64,000 nt of DNA from Caprella mutica (GCA_947561585.1 CANNZV010000520.1:124001-188000); one strand, 5' to 3'. Shown: positions 1-10,468, counted from the first letter of the stretch. Translations and numbers: made by a program. The notes: a model not told the origin generated them from the letters alone.

Positions 1-520
1 GTTATCGTAATTCAAGGGGTAATTTTATCCTGGCATTATGATTTTGTATTATTTCCTATCCATGGAAAACATCTAAATTTTCTTAGAGATAAGTCACCTT
101 ACCTTTTGGTCCTCAAGTGAAATCACCTCTCACTCAGAGCTGGGAATTAAGAAATTTAAATGTACTTGAGTACAGTAAAACTCCTGAGTTATAAAGGTTT
201 TTTTATGAAGCACCCGAGTAATGAAGAACCTGAATTATGAAATGCACCTCAGTTATGAAGTAGTTTTCTTTGTTTAAATCATAGAGAACTATAATTCTGG
301 AGGTATAACTATACCTATTCCAAGTCAAGTAGGCAGAAGTGAATAATGAATTGGTAGATTTGAAAAATGAATTGGCACAAGTGAAAATCATATTGCAGAA
401 GTAAAAATGAAAAATGCAAGTATGACAAGCAGTTACAATATAGAAGTGATATTTTTGTGAAAATTACAACTTCAATACAATAGTGTATTTTTTGCATTCT
501 TCTACACCAGACTCTTCCAT

Positions 521-660
521 ATAATAAGATAATACTCTATTATAGGATAATACTCTATTATAGGATAATACTCTATTATAGGATAATACTCTGTTATAGA
601 ATAATACTCTATTATAGGAGTATAATACTCTATTAATATTATAATATTACCCAATTATAG
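521..660 (+). repeat. 18-bp minisatellite, left part
   Basis: About six to seven copies of ATAATACTCTATTATAGG with small variations. The same unit in the same orientation resumes at 1759, on the far side of the foldback element, so the array was probably continuous before that insertion. Confidence 0.85.
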
Positions 661-663
661 GTA

Positions 664-1758
664 GGGTACTAGGAATTTTCGCCCCAAGAAAATTTTCCGT
701 ATAGGAAATTTCGCCGCAAAAAAATTCACCGTAAGAAAATTCACCGCAAGGAATTTTCGCCGTAAGGAATTTTCGCCGTAAATTCTATTTTCAACTCTCG
801 CCTTAAGAACCCCAAACAAATAATTTAAAGTGATCCCCAAAATAATTTCTAGGGCCCTTCTCCAACCCCCGTTAATAGGATACTGATAAAAAGAGAAAGC
901 AGACTATTTATACAATATTGTATATGAATAGTGACTTTATTCTGATTTTCAGTTTTATTCTAATTTAATTAAGTATGGGTTTAACGTATGCTTTGGCACC
1001 AAAGGCAATATTGCTTATGTCAAAAGGAAATTAAGTACAAGGGACAGGAGGAAGCAGTGAGAAGGGAATGTGGCTTCGTGAACAAAGCTTTGTGAACCGT
1101 CGGATTTAATGCTCATGGATGCAGAAAAGATACTACGAGAATGCAGTCACTTACCAAGGATGTGACGAAAAATGACACAAGTACCGGTGACTGCACTCAC
1201 GGATGGAAGAGGAATGTGAAGAGGTGATAGTAAATGAAGAATACCAGACTACCTACCTAATACAAAAATCTAAGACCTCGTAGTTGAAGATCATAATCAT
1301 TTCGCTATCCTCTAAAATTGCAAGTAGCATTATAAAATTTATAAGCATGGTAAAAAAAAATCAATTTTATTTGATGGACAATGAAACATAACAGAAGTTG
1401 ATCGTGTAATTGCATTTGGTAACAAGTTTACCAACTGATATCATGTAAACTTTCATGACATCATAAAAATTAAGTTTAATAGAAAAATAAAGAGCAATCT
1501 AAGAACAAATAATTAAGTTTGAATGTCTATCCAATTTTATATTTTCTTTGTATGAAATTGTTATTGTTTGCTATCAAGTGTCTTGTTAAACTATTGTGAC
1601 TCTCTCAATTCTAACAACTAATGTGGTGATCACTTAATTTGTCTGGGGTTCTCAAGTCGAGAGTTACAAGTCTTTACGGCGAAAATTCTTCGCGGCGAAT
1701 TTTCTTGCGGCGAAAAATTTCTTACGGCGAATTTTCTCACGGCGAAATTTCCGGTCAC
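664..1758. mobile_element. Foldback-type element A (terminal inverted repeats made of tandem AATTTTCGCCG units)
   Basis: The left arm (664-790) starts GGGTACTAGGAATTTTCGCC and continues as tandem 16-20 bp units of the type AAAATTCACCGCAAGG. The right arm (1670-1758) carries the inverted units (TTGCGGCGAATTTTC type) and ends TTTCCGGTCAC. The 9 bases outside each end share TATAGG (655-663, 1759-1767), but the insertion site is itself repetitive, so this is only suggestive of a target duplication. The middle (about 800-1650) has no readable gene. It belongs with elements B, C and D at 8761, 12034 and 52402. Confidence 0.7.
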
Positions 1759-1830
1759 GTATAGGATGATACCCAATAATTATTATAGGATGATACTCAA
1801 TTATAGGATACCACCTATAATTGTGTACTA
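1759..1830 (+). repeat. 18-bp minisatellite, right part
   Basis: Diverged copies of the unit seen at 521-660 (TATAGGATGATACCCAATAA type), in the same orientation, directly after the right end of foldback element A. Confidence 0.65.
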
Positions 1831-3174
1831 TCCCATAATGGAGTATTATATATGAAAATGTAAATCAGGAAGGCAAAGATTTACTATAAAGTTTAGGTTA
1901 GCAATGAATTGGTTATATTGAGTATAAACTGTGTTTTCTGTATTGTTTGAGATTTAAATGATGTGTATTATTTGTTAATGATTTAAATTTAGGCATAAAT
2001 GACTACTACAATGATATACATTAATTTTTGTTCAATAATGAGTTGCTATATTTATTTCCAACAACATTAACCTAATATTTATTTCATTACCCCCATTTTT
2101 TATAAAATTTAGTGCACATCCATATAAGAATTATACCATAGTTATCCCTCAATGACAAAAATTCTATATGATTTTAATCACAAAAAACTCTCACTGCACA
2201 TGAATTATGAAGTGGGTCTGAGTTATGAAGTGGCTCTGAGTTATGAAGTGGCTCTGAGTTATGAAGAAATCAATACTTCTTAACTCAGGAGTTTCACTGT
2301 ACTAAGTACATGAGTAAATCTAAAAGTGCTTATAAAGTACTAAGTACATTTTATAAAAGTACTTATGTACGTTTTTAAATTCATTTCTTAATTTGGTGTC
2401 CGAAGTAGGAAATCAAACAAAAATGTAACTGTATTAATAAAAACATAATCCCATTTATTAAAAAATCCAAAATATGATTCCATCCACCGAAAAATACAAA
2501 ATATGACTAAATTACTTCTACATTTGGGCTAAATCTATGATTAAGGACTATTATGAGCATTAGCTCGAATTAATACTTATTTTCGATGAAACTGTAGTAT
2601 TATACCAAAAATGATTTCTTCATTAATGAATGATTGTTCAGGTTCTGCAGGCTTTATCCATATACATAGGTTAGATATGCAACAACTTGCTTCTACTGAC
2701 AACAGCGACTTTTTGCTGACTGGAAGAATACTGCCTCCAGAAACCAAAATAATCTTCTTCTTCTTCTTCAGATGCGCTTGACTCAGTTTCGCCTGTTTAT
2801 TTTTGAGAGGGAGTTAACAAATCGTTAGCACTGCGTAATAAATCTTCACTATCTCATCTTTCTCTTTGTGATTTCAACTTGCATTGATTGTGCCAATTAT
2901 CAAATTTCTTTTTATTGCTGAAAAAGTGTCTTTAGGTAGTGGGCTTTCATGTCCCAATTTTTTGTGAGGGTATGCCCACTTGAATCACCCCCCAGGAGGA
3001 TCCAAAGGGGGGGGGGGGGGTCGGGTGAGGGTCAAAATTCATGATTTTTTAACTATTTTATTTTTGAACTGATCGCTCTGAAATTTCTATAGTATATGTA
3101 ACTTTGTAAAAGAAACACATTTTATTCGAGTAACTTTTTCAATTTTGAATTAGTTTTCGAAAAAAATGTAGTTT
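1831..3174. other. No gene seen; interior of the TIR element and of the hAT element
   Basis: AT-rich sequence. It includes the right subterminal repeats of the TIR element (2200-2300), then more of the hAT left end (2302-2375). A run of more than 15 G lies near 3007-3020. No reading frame with recognisable content. Confidence 0.6.
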
Positions 3175-3712
3175 TTCAATTTAAATTTTTTTCGAAAAAA
3201 ATCCAAAATTTTCGATTTTGAACTGCGATCAAAAGAGAACGAGGAAGAAATTTTGGAAAAGCAATTTTTAGATTTATTATGAATGTTCCAAGGATTCTAA
3301 AACTGTCTTTGGTTTACCTGTAGCTGAAAAACTCATTATTTTCTCGTCTTCTTTAGTTGGAAAATAAAATAATTTTTTTTTACCTATTTCAAAAGACGAT
3401 AAGTGTATGAGTGTATTTGCTAGAATGAAAACGAAGACAGTTTTAGAATCCTTGAAACATTTCAAACAAATCTTAAGAGGGCTTTTTCAAATTTCTTCCT
3501 CGTTCTCTTATTATCGAAGTTCGAAATCGAAAATTTTGGATTTTTTTGAAAATTTTAGTTAGTCATCATAAAAGAAAAACCAGATGGAAATTTGAAAAAA
3601 ACCCTCTTAGGATTTGTTTGAAATGTCCCAAGGATTCCAAAACTGTGTTCGTTTTTATTCTAGCAAATACACTCGTACACTTCTCGTCTTTTGAAATGTG
3701 TAAAAAAAATTC
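3175..3712. repeat. Inverted-repeat cluster, three copies of one ~135-bp segment
   Basis: A segment containing GAGAACGAGGAAGAAATTT and AAGGATTCTAAAACTGTCTT occurs forward at 3175-3312, inverted at 3430-3562, and again forward as a partial copy at 3585-3712. The first two form a hairpin-capable pair around a ~115-bp spacer. This looks like a small palindromic MITE in the 3' part of the hAT element. The short open frames here simply follow the inverted repeat. Confidence 0.7.
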
Positions 3713-3717
3713 AAAAT

Positions 3718-4172
3718 CTACCTTTTTTTTCGAAAACTGAAGCCAAAATATGGGTAGAAATATGAATGAGTTACAGTTGCAATAATTGCCTCGTGTATAA
3801 CTGGCTCATTTTCCAAGTTGAAGAAGTTATCAAATCTATTTAGGAAACCTTGAGATATGTCATTGATGAGAGGCCTACAGTAGTGCACTCCCTTTGTACC
3901 CAAATTTTTAATTTGATTTCTATGATAAATAGAGTTGGAAATAATTCTCCATAAAAATGTCCTTGTCAAGACGATCAATCGCGATAGTAATTGGTGCTCG
4001 CATGCACATCAACATATTCAAAAATGAACTCCACTTCAGTAGATTTGAAAGGTGGCAAACCATGTTCAGTCATCAATTGGTGAAGTTTGCTCTTATGCTT
4101 TATTAGCACGATCAATGAATCATACACTGATTTCCAACGAAAAAGACGTAGTAGACGTAGGCAGACACTCAA
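3718..4172 (-). pseudogene. hAT transposase fragment (C-terminal half of the catalytic domain), frameshifted
   Basis: Two consecutive minus-strand frames give hAT-like protein. 4172-3975 contains RWKSVYDSLIVLIKHKSKL, matching the family's RWNSxYDSLxxLLKxKxxL region; the shifted frame from 3978 to 3718 contains RPLINDISQGFLNRFDNFF and later AIIATVTHSYF, matching the region that precedes AAVTHPxFKLRW in many hAT transposases. The frame break near 3976 and stops on both sides rule out function. Upstream on the same strand (about 4172-4320) scraps of the domain may continue but are too degraded to place. It lies inside hAT termini at 135 and 4480, which supports the call. Confidence 0.75.
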
Positions 4173-4488
4173 TTACGTTACTATGATAATATCGGCAGAT
4201 TTTGATCTACCACTTATTCAAAAAATTGATGCAACTTTTAGAGCTTTCTTAAGATCTGAAAGTAACAACACGCACAATGCACATACAATTCCTGATGCAT
4301 TGAGTCTTTTAATATCTTGATAGTACTTATCTAAAAGTACTTAAGTAGATACTTAGTACTTAAATACTATTAAAGTACTTAAGTATTTTATTTAAGTACT
4401 TGTTAATCAATGTACTTGAGTACTCTTCTTAAGTACACGAAAAGTATTTTTGCATGTACTTCAATACTGCCCAGCTCTGATCTCTCTC

Positions 4489-4810
4489 CATCTCCAATAA
4501 AGCTGTATAAGTCCTCAAATTAAGAACCCAGAAGCGAAGAGAAATTAGTTCCAATCTTCGTAGAAGCAGCTTAAACTTAATCCTTCAAATCTAATTCTCA
4601 ATCGAAATGATAGATTTATGTCAGCAATATTAATAAAGTGTTTGACTTTATTTGCATACAATTCAGAAGACAGCTGGAAATTGTTGGCATGGTTGTGATT
4701 AGAGCTAGAGCTAAGTTTGGCATTTTCTACCGACGAAGACGAGTTGACCTCTAACACATACATATCTTGATTGAAGTTCATTCCAGCTACTTTCAGTGAC
4801 AACGTTAGAA
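4489..4810. other. Spacer, no gene recognised
   Basis: Between two transposons. An 85-codon minus-strand frame (4802-4545) is rich in Ser and Asn with no recognised domain and no support beyond being open. Confidence 0.5.
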
Positions 4811-5343
4811 TAGGGGAGGGTTAATAATTGTTGGAACTACCGCTTATTGCAACTGAATGTGTGCGAAAGTTTCAATTATTTGAAAGATTCAATGCGGAGA
4901 TGTAGTATTTCGCCCCCCGAGGTGTAATTTACCGTTTCTTCAATATTGATGTAATTTTTCGTGATTCAATTGGATCGTGTGTGGACTATATGAATACGAA
5001 ACTGATTATAAATCTAAAAGATATGAATTATATCAATATTTTATGTTATGTTTGGTGTGTTAAAAAAATAATACATATGAAATTAGAAAAATGGAGATGT
5101 TTTTAATTTTGAAGTGTCATTTGGGATGAATTGGACACTTCTGTTGAGGTTGGTTCGGACGGTGTCCGAACCTTCCCTCTGTATCCGATTTAGTCCACCA
5201 TTGCAATTTATTAAAGTAATTCATATTAAATAGGACATTCTGAACTTTAAGTTAATTATTTTAATTGACATAGCATTCGTTTATAAGATTAGTTGCAACT
5301 TTTAATATTAGTGTCTTTATTTGACAGTTTGGCGATCGTATTC

Positions 5344-5502
5344 ATGCCTTTTCATTATAAAAGGAAAACTGATAGAGGACGTAATAAAGAAGGTATTCAA
5401 TTTTTTTTCATGAATTCCAAAAAGGTTCATCTGTCAGAAAAGCTGCTGAAATTGGAGGTGTAGCAAGATCTGCCCTTATGGATTATACTTTGAACATTCG
5501 AT
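5344..5502 (+). pseudogene. Relic pogo-family transposase N-terminus (pipsqueak-type helix-turn-helix)
   Basis: The ATG at 5344 opens MPFHYKRKTDRGRNKEG, which resembles the MPRxYKRKTDRG start common in pogo-like transposases. After a frame change the text SVRKAAEIGGVARSALMDY (about 5431-5490) matches the SVRKAAxxYGVPRSTLxDY helix-turn-helix. The frame then ends at a stop. In active elements this domain binds the TIR. Here it is short, frameshifted and has no DDE domain after it, so it is dead. Confidence 0.7.
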
Positions 5503-5900
5503 GAAATATTTGAGATGTAATTTACTAATTTTGGTGAATTCCAAGAAAAAGGAAATAGTTATACCCAAAGTAAAACGCAATAGTTACACAATTTGCTTTT
5601 GATATATAGTTATTAAATATAAGGATTTTCACAGTGATTACTCATGGGCTATCTATATTTTGTTGGAGAAAATGTTCAATCATTACAATAATATCCCTAT
5701 GATAAAATTTCAAATACGTTAAATTATTACTGTGAATAACATTATGGTTTATTTCAATTAAATTAGTAGATCCAAATTCAATCCTATCGTTTAATTACCC
5801 AAATTCCAATGTTTTTACCATTTTCATGGTGTCCGAATCATCCTCACAGCTTGTCCGAAATCTCCCTCTAGGAAGGAGCATTCGGACGCTTGAATCTCTC

Positions 5901-7004
5901 TTAAGCCCCGTCCAGACGCTCCTTGACAAATGCCATTTTTTCTCTGAAATCTGGTGTTCGCGAACAAATTTGTTCGCGATATGGCAGGCAAATTTGTCCC
6001 CGATCAGAAGAATCGAAACTGTCAGTGACTTTCAACATGTTGAACAAATTTGTCCCCGAACAAGTGTTCGCGACTGTTATTGGAATGAATATTCGTGATA
6101 TATGGAGTAAATTTGATAATTATTATCATTTTAGATATGAATTATTGAATTAATTGTTTAGTAGCCTATTTATATTATTTGATTGAATTTTTTGTAAGTA
6201 AAATTAAATAAATATTTGTATTTAGGAATAAATGTGATTAGTTATTTACAATACTATATAGGTTCTAGGTACTGACTAGGGTAAGTTCCGGATTATCGAA
6301 CGGTTCCACATTTTCGGACACGTATTTATTATAATCGATATACTTTAGGTAACTATTTTAATTATTATTTACCTCTCATTGCAATCATTGGATTTTCATT
6401 ACTTGTTCGTAAATGGGTAACAGTATAAATAGGTATGAATTATTTGGTTGTTTTTCCTAATTATACTAGGTAGTAAACATAGGTAGTAGGTACCTAGTAA
6501 ACATACAGTATTCTATTTATTATAGGAAACAGTATTTGTAAGTGAGCGTAAAACGTATATCTAGGTACTTACGTATATAATGGAAATATGCGAAATTTAA
6601 ATTTTGATAGACCTATCATGATCTACGAAAACTCCACTTTGCAAGTACTAGGAGTGTCTGGTTACCATGATGTTTATCTAGATAGGTACTAGGTATTATA
6701 TTAATGTGTAACTCAGGTTAGATATCTAGGTAAACATTTATATTAGGTATATAATCGGCTTTATAAAATATCTAGATAAATATTTATATTATATATCGTC
6801 TAGGTATCTAATTACGCATTCAACAACATATGATATCTTTCCAATGAATTATTATGCAGAATCGCGAACAGGGACATTCAATTTCCTGATCAAAATGCTC
6901 TCGTCTGGACGCGAACACTAGTAGAAATGAGATTGCCCGTGTTCGCCCGAGCTAAAGTATTTCCAAACTCAGGGCATTTGTCGGAGCGTCTGGACGGGGC
7001 TTAA
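5901..7004. mobile_element. TTAA-flanked MITE (piggyBac-like target site), 1.1 kb
   Basis: Both boundaries are TTAA (5901-5904, 7001-7004). The inverted termini read GCCCCGTCCAGACGCTCC on both ends and continue imperfectly to GACAAATGCC. TTAA duplication is the signature of the piggyBac superfamily; that is the basis of the assignment. Subterminal GTTCGCGAACA and CAAATTTGTCCCCGA motifs recur (5958-6070). No transposase is readable, so it is non-autonomous. Confidence 0.8.
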
Positions 7005-7440
7005 CATTTTGTCTGATAACTTTCGAATGGAGGTTTAAACTGTAAAACAGAATTAATAAAATTAAAGTAAAATGATTTATCTACATGCAGAAATCTTTAT
7101 ATAGTTAAAATCGAATTATTTTACGAATTATTCATTTTCCCCAAAAGTGTCCGAATGCTCCCGGTTCTCCCCTACCTATATTTTATTTTAGATTTATTCT
7201 TAGTTAAAGGTTATCTACTTGCAAATTGTTTTTCTTAAACATAATAGTTATAAACAATATAGTGACTGAAATTTTAATTCACTTAGCGGGAATGCAGAGT
7301 CACAAAAACTTACATTCCCATTTACTGTTCAATGTTCTTATTGCACAGGTTTGAGCGGAGATACAAACAGAAATAAGAGCAAACACACAACTGTATAATT
7401 CTCTGTCAGACTCCTGTCATTCTAATTTAACAGTGCATTC

Positions 7441-7550
7441 TAATAGACCATCAAAGAGAATTAGGTTGGGTTCCTTTTTAGAATATCGGCAAAATATTCC
7501 TATGTTATTCGTACGGGGAGAAAAATTAGGTGGTATAACATCCATTTCAG
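7441..7550 (-). repeat. Dispersed ~110-bp repeat, inverted relative to 13915-14010
   Basis: The stretch containing GGTTGGGTTCCTTTTTAGAA, ATATCGGC and TTATTCGTACGGGGAGAAAAA is the reverse complement of sequence at about 13915-14010. Its identity is not known to me. Confidence 0.65.
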
Positions 7551-7859
7551 CTGACTATTTTGTTACTCTTGGAAAATTGTAAGTCGATATTTCGATGCCT
7601 AATATGAATACGCATTCATTGTTACAAAGTTTATTGAAATGTGCATTGAAACAAAGAAGTTATGAGCAATTTAATTAGAAATAACGTCAATAAAGAGACA
7701 GATCCGTACACAGAGAAAAAAGTTCACTCATATTTAATTGGTCAACAATTTATGCTTTGAATCAATTTATTACGTGAGTTGGTTTGACTATAATCATGTT
7801 TTCATGTATGTCAAAACAACTATGACGTGTGTGTCACCAAACATAGTTAATTCAAATCA

Positions 7860-8290
7860 TTTTATGGATTGAATCAACTTACTATGAGATTTGGTGTTAC
7901 ATTTTGGGAGTTTAGACATGTGTTAAAACAACTATGACATAGTGTGTTGAAGTAACTCACAAAGATTGTCAATTCAATGTATCTGGTGTATGAATTAACT
8001 TACTATGAGAGTTGACGCTACTTTTTTAATTTTAGGTGCGAGTTAAATCAACTATGACATAGTGTGTTATAGTAACCTACAAAGACTGTTAATCCAGTGT
8101 ATTCTGCAGTGTATGAATTAACTTACTATGAGAGTTGGCGCTACATTTTTGTAAGTTTAGGTAAGAGTTAAAACAACTATGACATAGTGTGATAATGTAA
8201 CCCACAAATACTGTTAATCTTATTTATCTGGTGTATAAATTAACTTACTATGAGAGTTAATGCTACTTTTTTTTTTAAGTTTAGGTGTGA
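7860..8290 (+). repeat. ~120-bp direct repeats in the left part of family E copy 1
   Basis: About four units, each containing TTAACTTACTATGAGAGTT and, later, ACAACTATGACATAGTGTG. The same units are present at 35460-35780 in copy 2 and in reduced form in the short copy at 56.5 kb. Confidence 0.8.
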
Positions 8291-8306
8291 GTTCAATCAA
8301 ATGAGT

Positions 8307-8653
8307 AAGTGGCAACTTATGATTTCCTCAAATTAATTATTAATTAATTCCATTAATAAATTGATAAATGTCTGCCTAAATATTCTAAAATATTGGTGAT
8401 TGATAGTTTGGTGGCTTTATATAGGTAGTTATTTGAAGAGCTGATTATCAGTATATAACTTTTATAATAATAAATTTTTTCAAAATTTATTATTATAAAA
8501 GTTATATACTGATAATCAGCTCTTCAAATAACTACCTATATAAAGCCACCAAACTATCAATCACCAATATTTTAGAATATTTAGGCAGACATTTATCAAT
8601 TTATTAATGGAATTAATTAATAATTAATTTGAGGAAAGCATAAGTTGCCACTT
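8307..8653. repeat. Near-perfect hairpin, two ~170-bp arms
   Basis: AAGTGGCAACTTATG at 8307 reads inward and is repeated in inverse at 8653; the arms can be followed to the centre near 8480 with a loop of only a few bases. I saw one mismatch (A versus C shortly after the start of the arm). Copy 2 of the element (about 35789-36080) has a single arm with ~120 bp of extra sequence, so the hairpin is specific to this copy. Confidence 0.9.
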
Positions 8654-8760
8654 CCAGTTTGTAAACTGATATCCAAACTAATTTTCCTAGATTATTATAT
8701 GTTAACTTAAGCATCATACCTACCTAGCTGTTTTTTTTTCAGTGTCAATACCTTCTACAT

Positions 8761-9262
8761 GGGGTACGGTCAAGAGCCCCTCGGTCATGAGCTCCCTTGG
8801 TCACGAGCCCCCCCGATCATGAGCCCCCCTAGGTCATGAGCCCTCCCGGTCACGAGGCCCCCCCCTCCCTGTTTTTTTGATCCTTATTTACCTAGTTATT
8901 AACAAATGAAGAATTACTTACATAGAAATAACTGAGAGTTACTAATGTAGTTTGTTGTATCCGCTAGTTTGTTGTACTGTACACTTCATGATTGTTTAAT
9001 GACCTGGCAGGGGGGTTCGGGGGCGGCACGCCCCCCGATATACATATATTTTATGTCTATTCAGTAATGAACTACAAAACTGTCAATAAGGATTAAATAG
9101 TATAGGTAAATAAGGATTTAAAAACAGGGGGGCTCGTGACCGGGGGGGCTCATGACCGGGGAGGCTCACGACCGGGGGGGCTCTTGACCAGGGGGGCTTA
9201 TGACCTAGGGGGGCTCTTGACCGGGGGGCCTCATGACCGGGGGGGGGCTATGACCTACACCC
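8761..9262. mobile_element. Foldback-type element B, nested in family E copy 1 (units GGTCATGAGCCCCCC)
   Basis: The left arm begins GGGGTACGGTCAAGAGCCCC and is a tandem array of ~15-17 bp GGTCA(T/C)GAGCCCCC units. The right arm (about 9125-9262) is the inverse array of GGGGGGCTCATGACC units, ending CCTACACCC. CTTCTACAT flanks it on both sides (8752-8760 and 9263-9271), a perfect 9-bp target duplication. The middle contains CGGGGGCGGCACGCCCCCCG, itself a short palindrome. The same insertion with the same duplication is in family E copy 2 (36204-36731). Confidence 0.85.
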
Positions 9263-9302
9263 CTTCTACATAGGCTAGGCAGTTACTGCGCTGTCCTCAG
9301 AA

Positions 9303-9463
9303 TAGGGTAAGTTCCAAATTATCAGGCGATTTCAAATTTTCGGTCACGTATGAAATGTAGAATATAGCTACCTAATAGCTAATTAAAATAAAAGTTAATT
9401 TAATTTAGTTTTTCTTACGCGACCGAAAATGTGGAGCCGTCCGATATTTCGGAATTTATCCTA
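9303..9463. mobile_element. Short TA-flanked MITE with GGGTAAGTTCC termini
   Basis: TA-GGGTAAGTTCCAAATTATC on the left, inverted as GATATTTCGGAATTTATCC-TA on the right, with TTTCGGTCACG/CGACCGAAAA inside each arm. The same ~160-bp element is at 36772-36931 in copy 2, a relative lies at 17040-17242, and a single left arm lies near 6279. Confidence 0.75.
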
Positions 9464-9719
9464 GTATCTCAAGTAAAGTGGTCTGATAATCTATATATTT
9501 TAAAACTAGTTGGTGTACCTATAGGTAGGGTTACACAGCCAAATTCGGTTCTTTAATTTCTAATTGTGACCCTATTAAGAGAGTCTCAAAATCATTCTGA
9601 AATTAGTTTAGCTATATACTAAATTGTTGTACATCATAATTTAAGCTCAATTTATGATAGGTTCTATTCATTTCACGAGTGCCTTGAAGTCATGATGGTT
9701 ATTAATGTTTCTGAGATAA

Positions 9720-10468
9720 GAGACCGCAGTTAGTTAAAGTGCCGCAATTTGCCTACTTGACCCTAGTTTTCTATGACTGGGAGAACTCCATCCAGGGAGG
9801 TAGTCGGAGGAGAACACCGTCCAGGGATTTAGCAGGGAGAACTCCAACCAGAGGTGAGCCTTTTGATATATTATACTTTCTTGGTATTTAATTAATGTCT
9901 ACATTATGAGTGTATAATGAACAAAATTATGAGGATTAGCTAGAAAAATCCATTGCATTTATTAGAGCTAAATTTATACTGCATCTGAAGATTTATAATT
10001 AGTTTAACATTTTATATAAATAATTTACCTATATAAAAGAATTCTCAGTTAATAATTCTTTTCATTTCTTTATTAATATATGGTTTTCTATATTTTCTGA
10101 ATCTACTTTCAGATCTTGATGAAGAATTTATGAAGTAGATCAACGTCATCAACTATCGGAGTCCTCTTCAATTCCTTTGAATGGTTCAGGAACAATTATG
10201 CTAGGTCAAAGTAAGTATTTCAAAATATTAAATGATTTTTAAATATGTATTTGCAATATGATTAGCTCTTACTTTTTCATATGCTTTTAGGGATTCCAGA
10301 CATGAAAAGAATATCGAAGCTGTCGCTATCTCATCACAAAAGGAAATAAGAGTAGATGATGTTATTGATAATGTATATGAACGATACTGTGAATTTCTAT
10401 TCAATATATATTAATATACGAATCTCTTATTTCAGGAATTGGCAACCTACAGTCGTGAAAGAAAGTGA
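9720..10468 (+). pseudogene. Exon/intron-like core of family E (copy 1), short spliced reading frame
   Basis: Splice-type signals in order: donor after CCAACCAGAG (GTGAGC, near 9854), acceptor TCTACTTTCAG with exon 10113-10210, donor GTAAGT at 10211, acceptor ATGCTTTTAG with exon 10291-10372, donor GTATAT, acceptor TTATTTCAG with exon from 10436. Joining the last three exons keeps one frame open from about 10136 to the TGA at 10466-10468, passing through FEWFRNNYARSKDSRHEKN and ending ELATYSRERK. An in-frame TGA lies just before this stretch, so no complete start is visible. The first exon carries three ~30-bp repeats (GGGAGAACTCCATCCAGGGA type). I do not recognise the protein. It may be a captured host gene fragment or a decayed element gene. 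Confidence 0.45.

Larger units (their letters stand above)
171..2301. mobile_element. TA-flanked TIR element (pogo/Tigger-type ends) inserted in the hAT element
   Basis: The left terminus reads CAGTAAAACTCCTGAGTTAT and the right terminus is its inverted match ending TTAACTCAGGAGTTTCACTG; both are flanked by TA (171-172 and 2300-2301). Subterminal copies of GAGTTATGAAGTGGCTCT repeat near both ends (190-265 and 2200-2275). A CAGT start with a TA duplication is typical of the pogo branch of Tc1/mariner; this assignment is inferred, because no transposase is readable inside. The interior holds an 18-bp minisatellite split by a foldback element (664-1758). A shorter relative lies at 14806-15048. 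Confidence 0.7.
135..4480 (-). mobile_element. Decayed hAT-superfamily DNA transposon, interrupted by younger insertions
   Basis: The left end starts CAGAGCTGGG and the right end is its reverse complement, CCCAGCTCTG. Both ends are followed inward by many copies of AAGTACTT/GTACTTAAGTAC-like subterminal repeats (about 155-175, 2300-2375 and 4320-4465), a layout known in hAT elements. The 8 bases outside each end (CTCTCACT at 127-134, ATCTCTCT at 4481-4488) agree at 6 of 8 positions, as expected for an old 8-bp target duplication. A broken hAT transposase lies inside on the minus strand (3718-4172). A TIR element (171-2301) splits the left end only 36 bases in, which makes the total longer than the original. 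Confidence 0.75.
4811..7174 (+). mobile_element. Candidate pogo-type element with GGGGAG ends, flanked by TA
   Basis: The left terminus is TA-GGGGAGGGTTAATAATTG (4811-) and the right, read inward, is TA-GGGGAGAACCGGGAGCATT (to 7174). Only the first six bases match well, so the ends are tentative. TGTCCGAA motifs recur inside (5160, 5830, 5855, 7150). A relic pogo-type DNA-binding domain (5344-5502) lies within, and a TTAA-flanked MITE (5901-7004) is inserted near the right end. The same GGGGAGG terminus with TA flanks is seen at 49314-50651. Confidence 0.5.

Noticed and set aside
655..840. A 61-codon minus-strand frame rich in KFLAVNF repeats
   Set aside because: It is the translation of the tandem units in the left arm of foldback element A.
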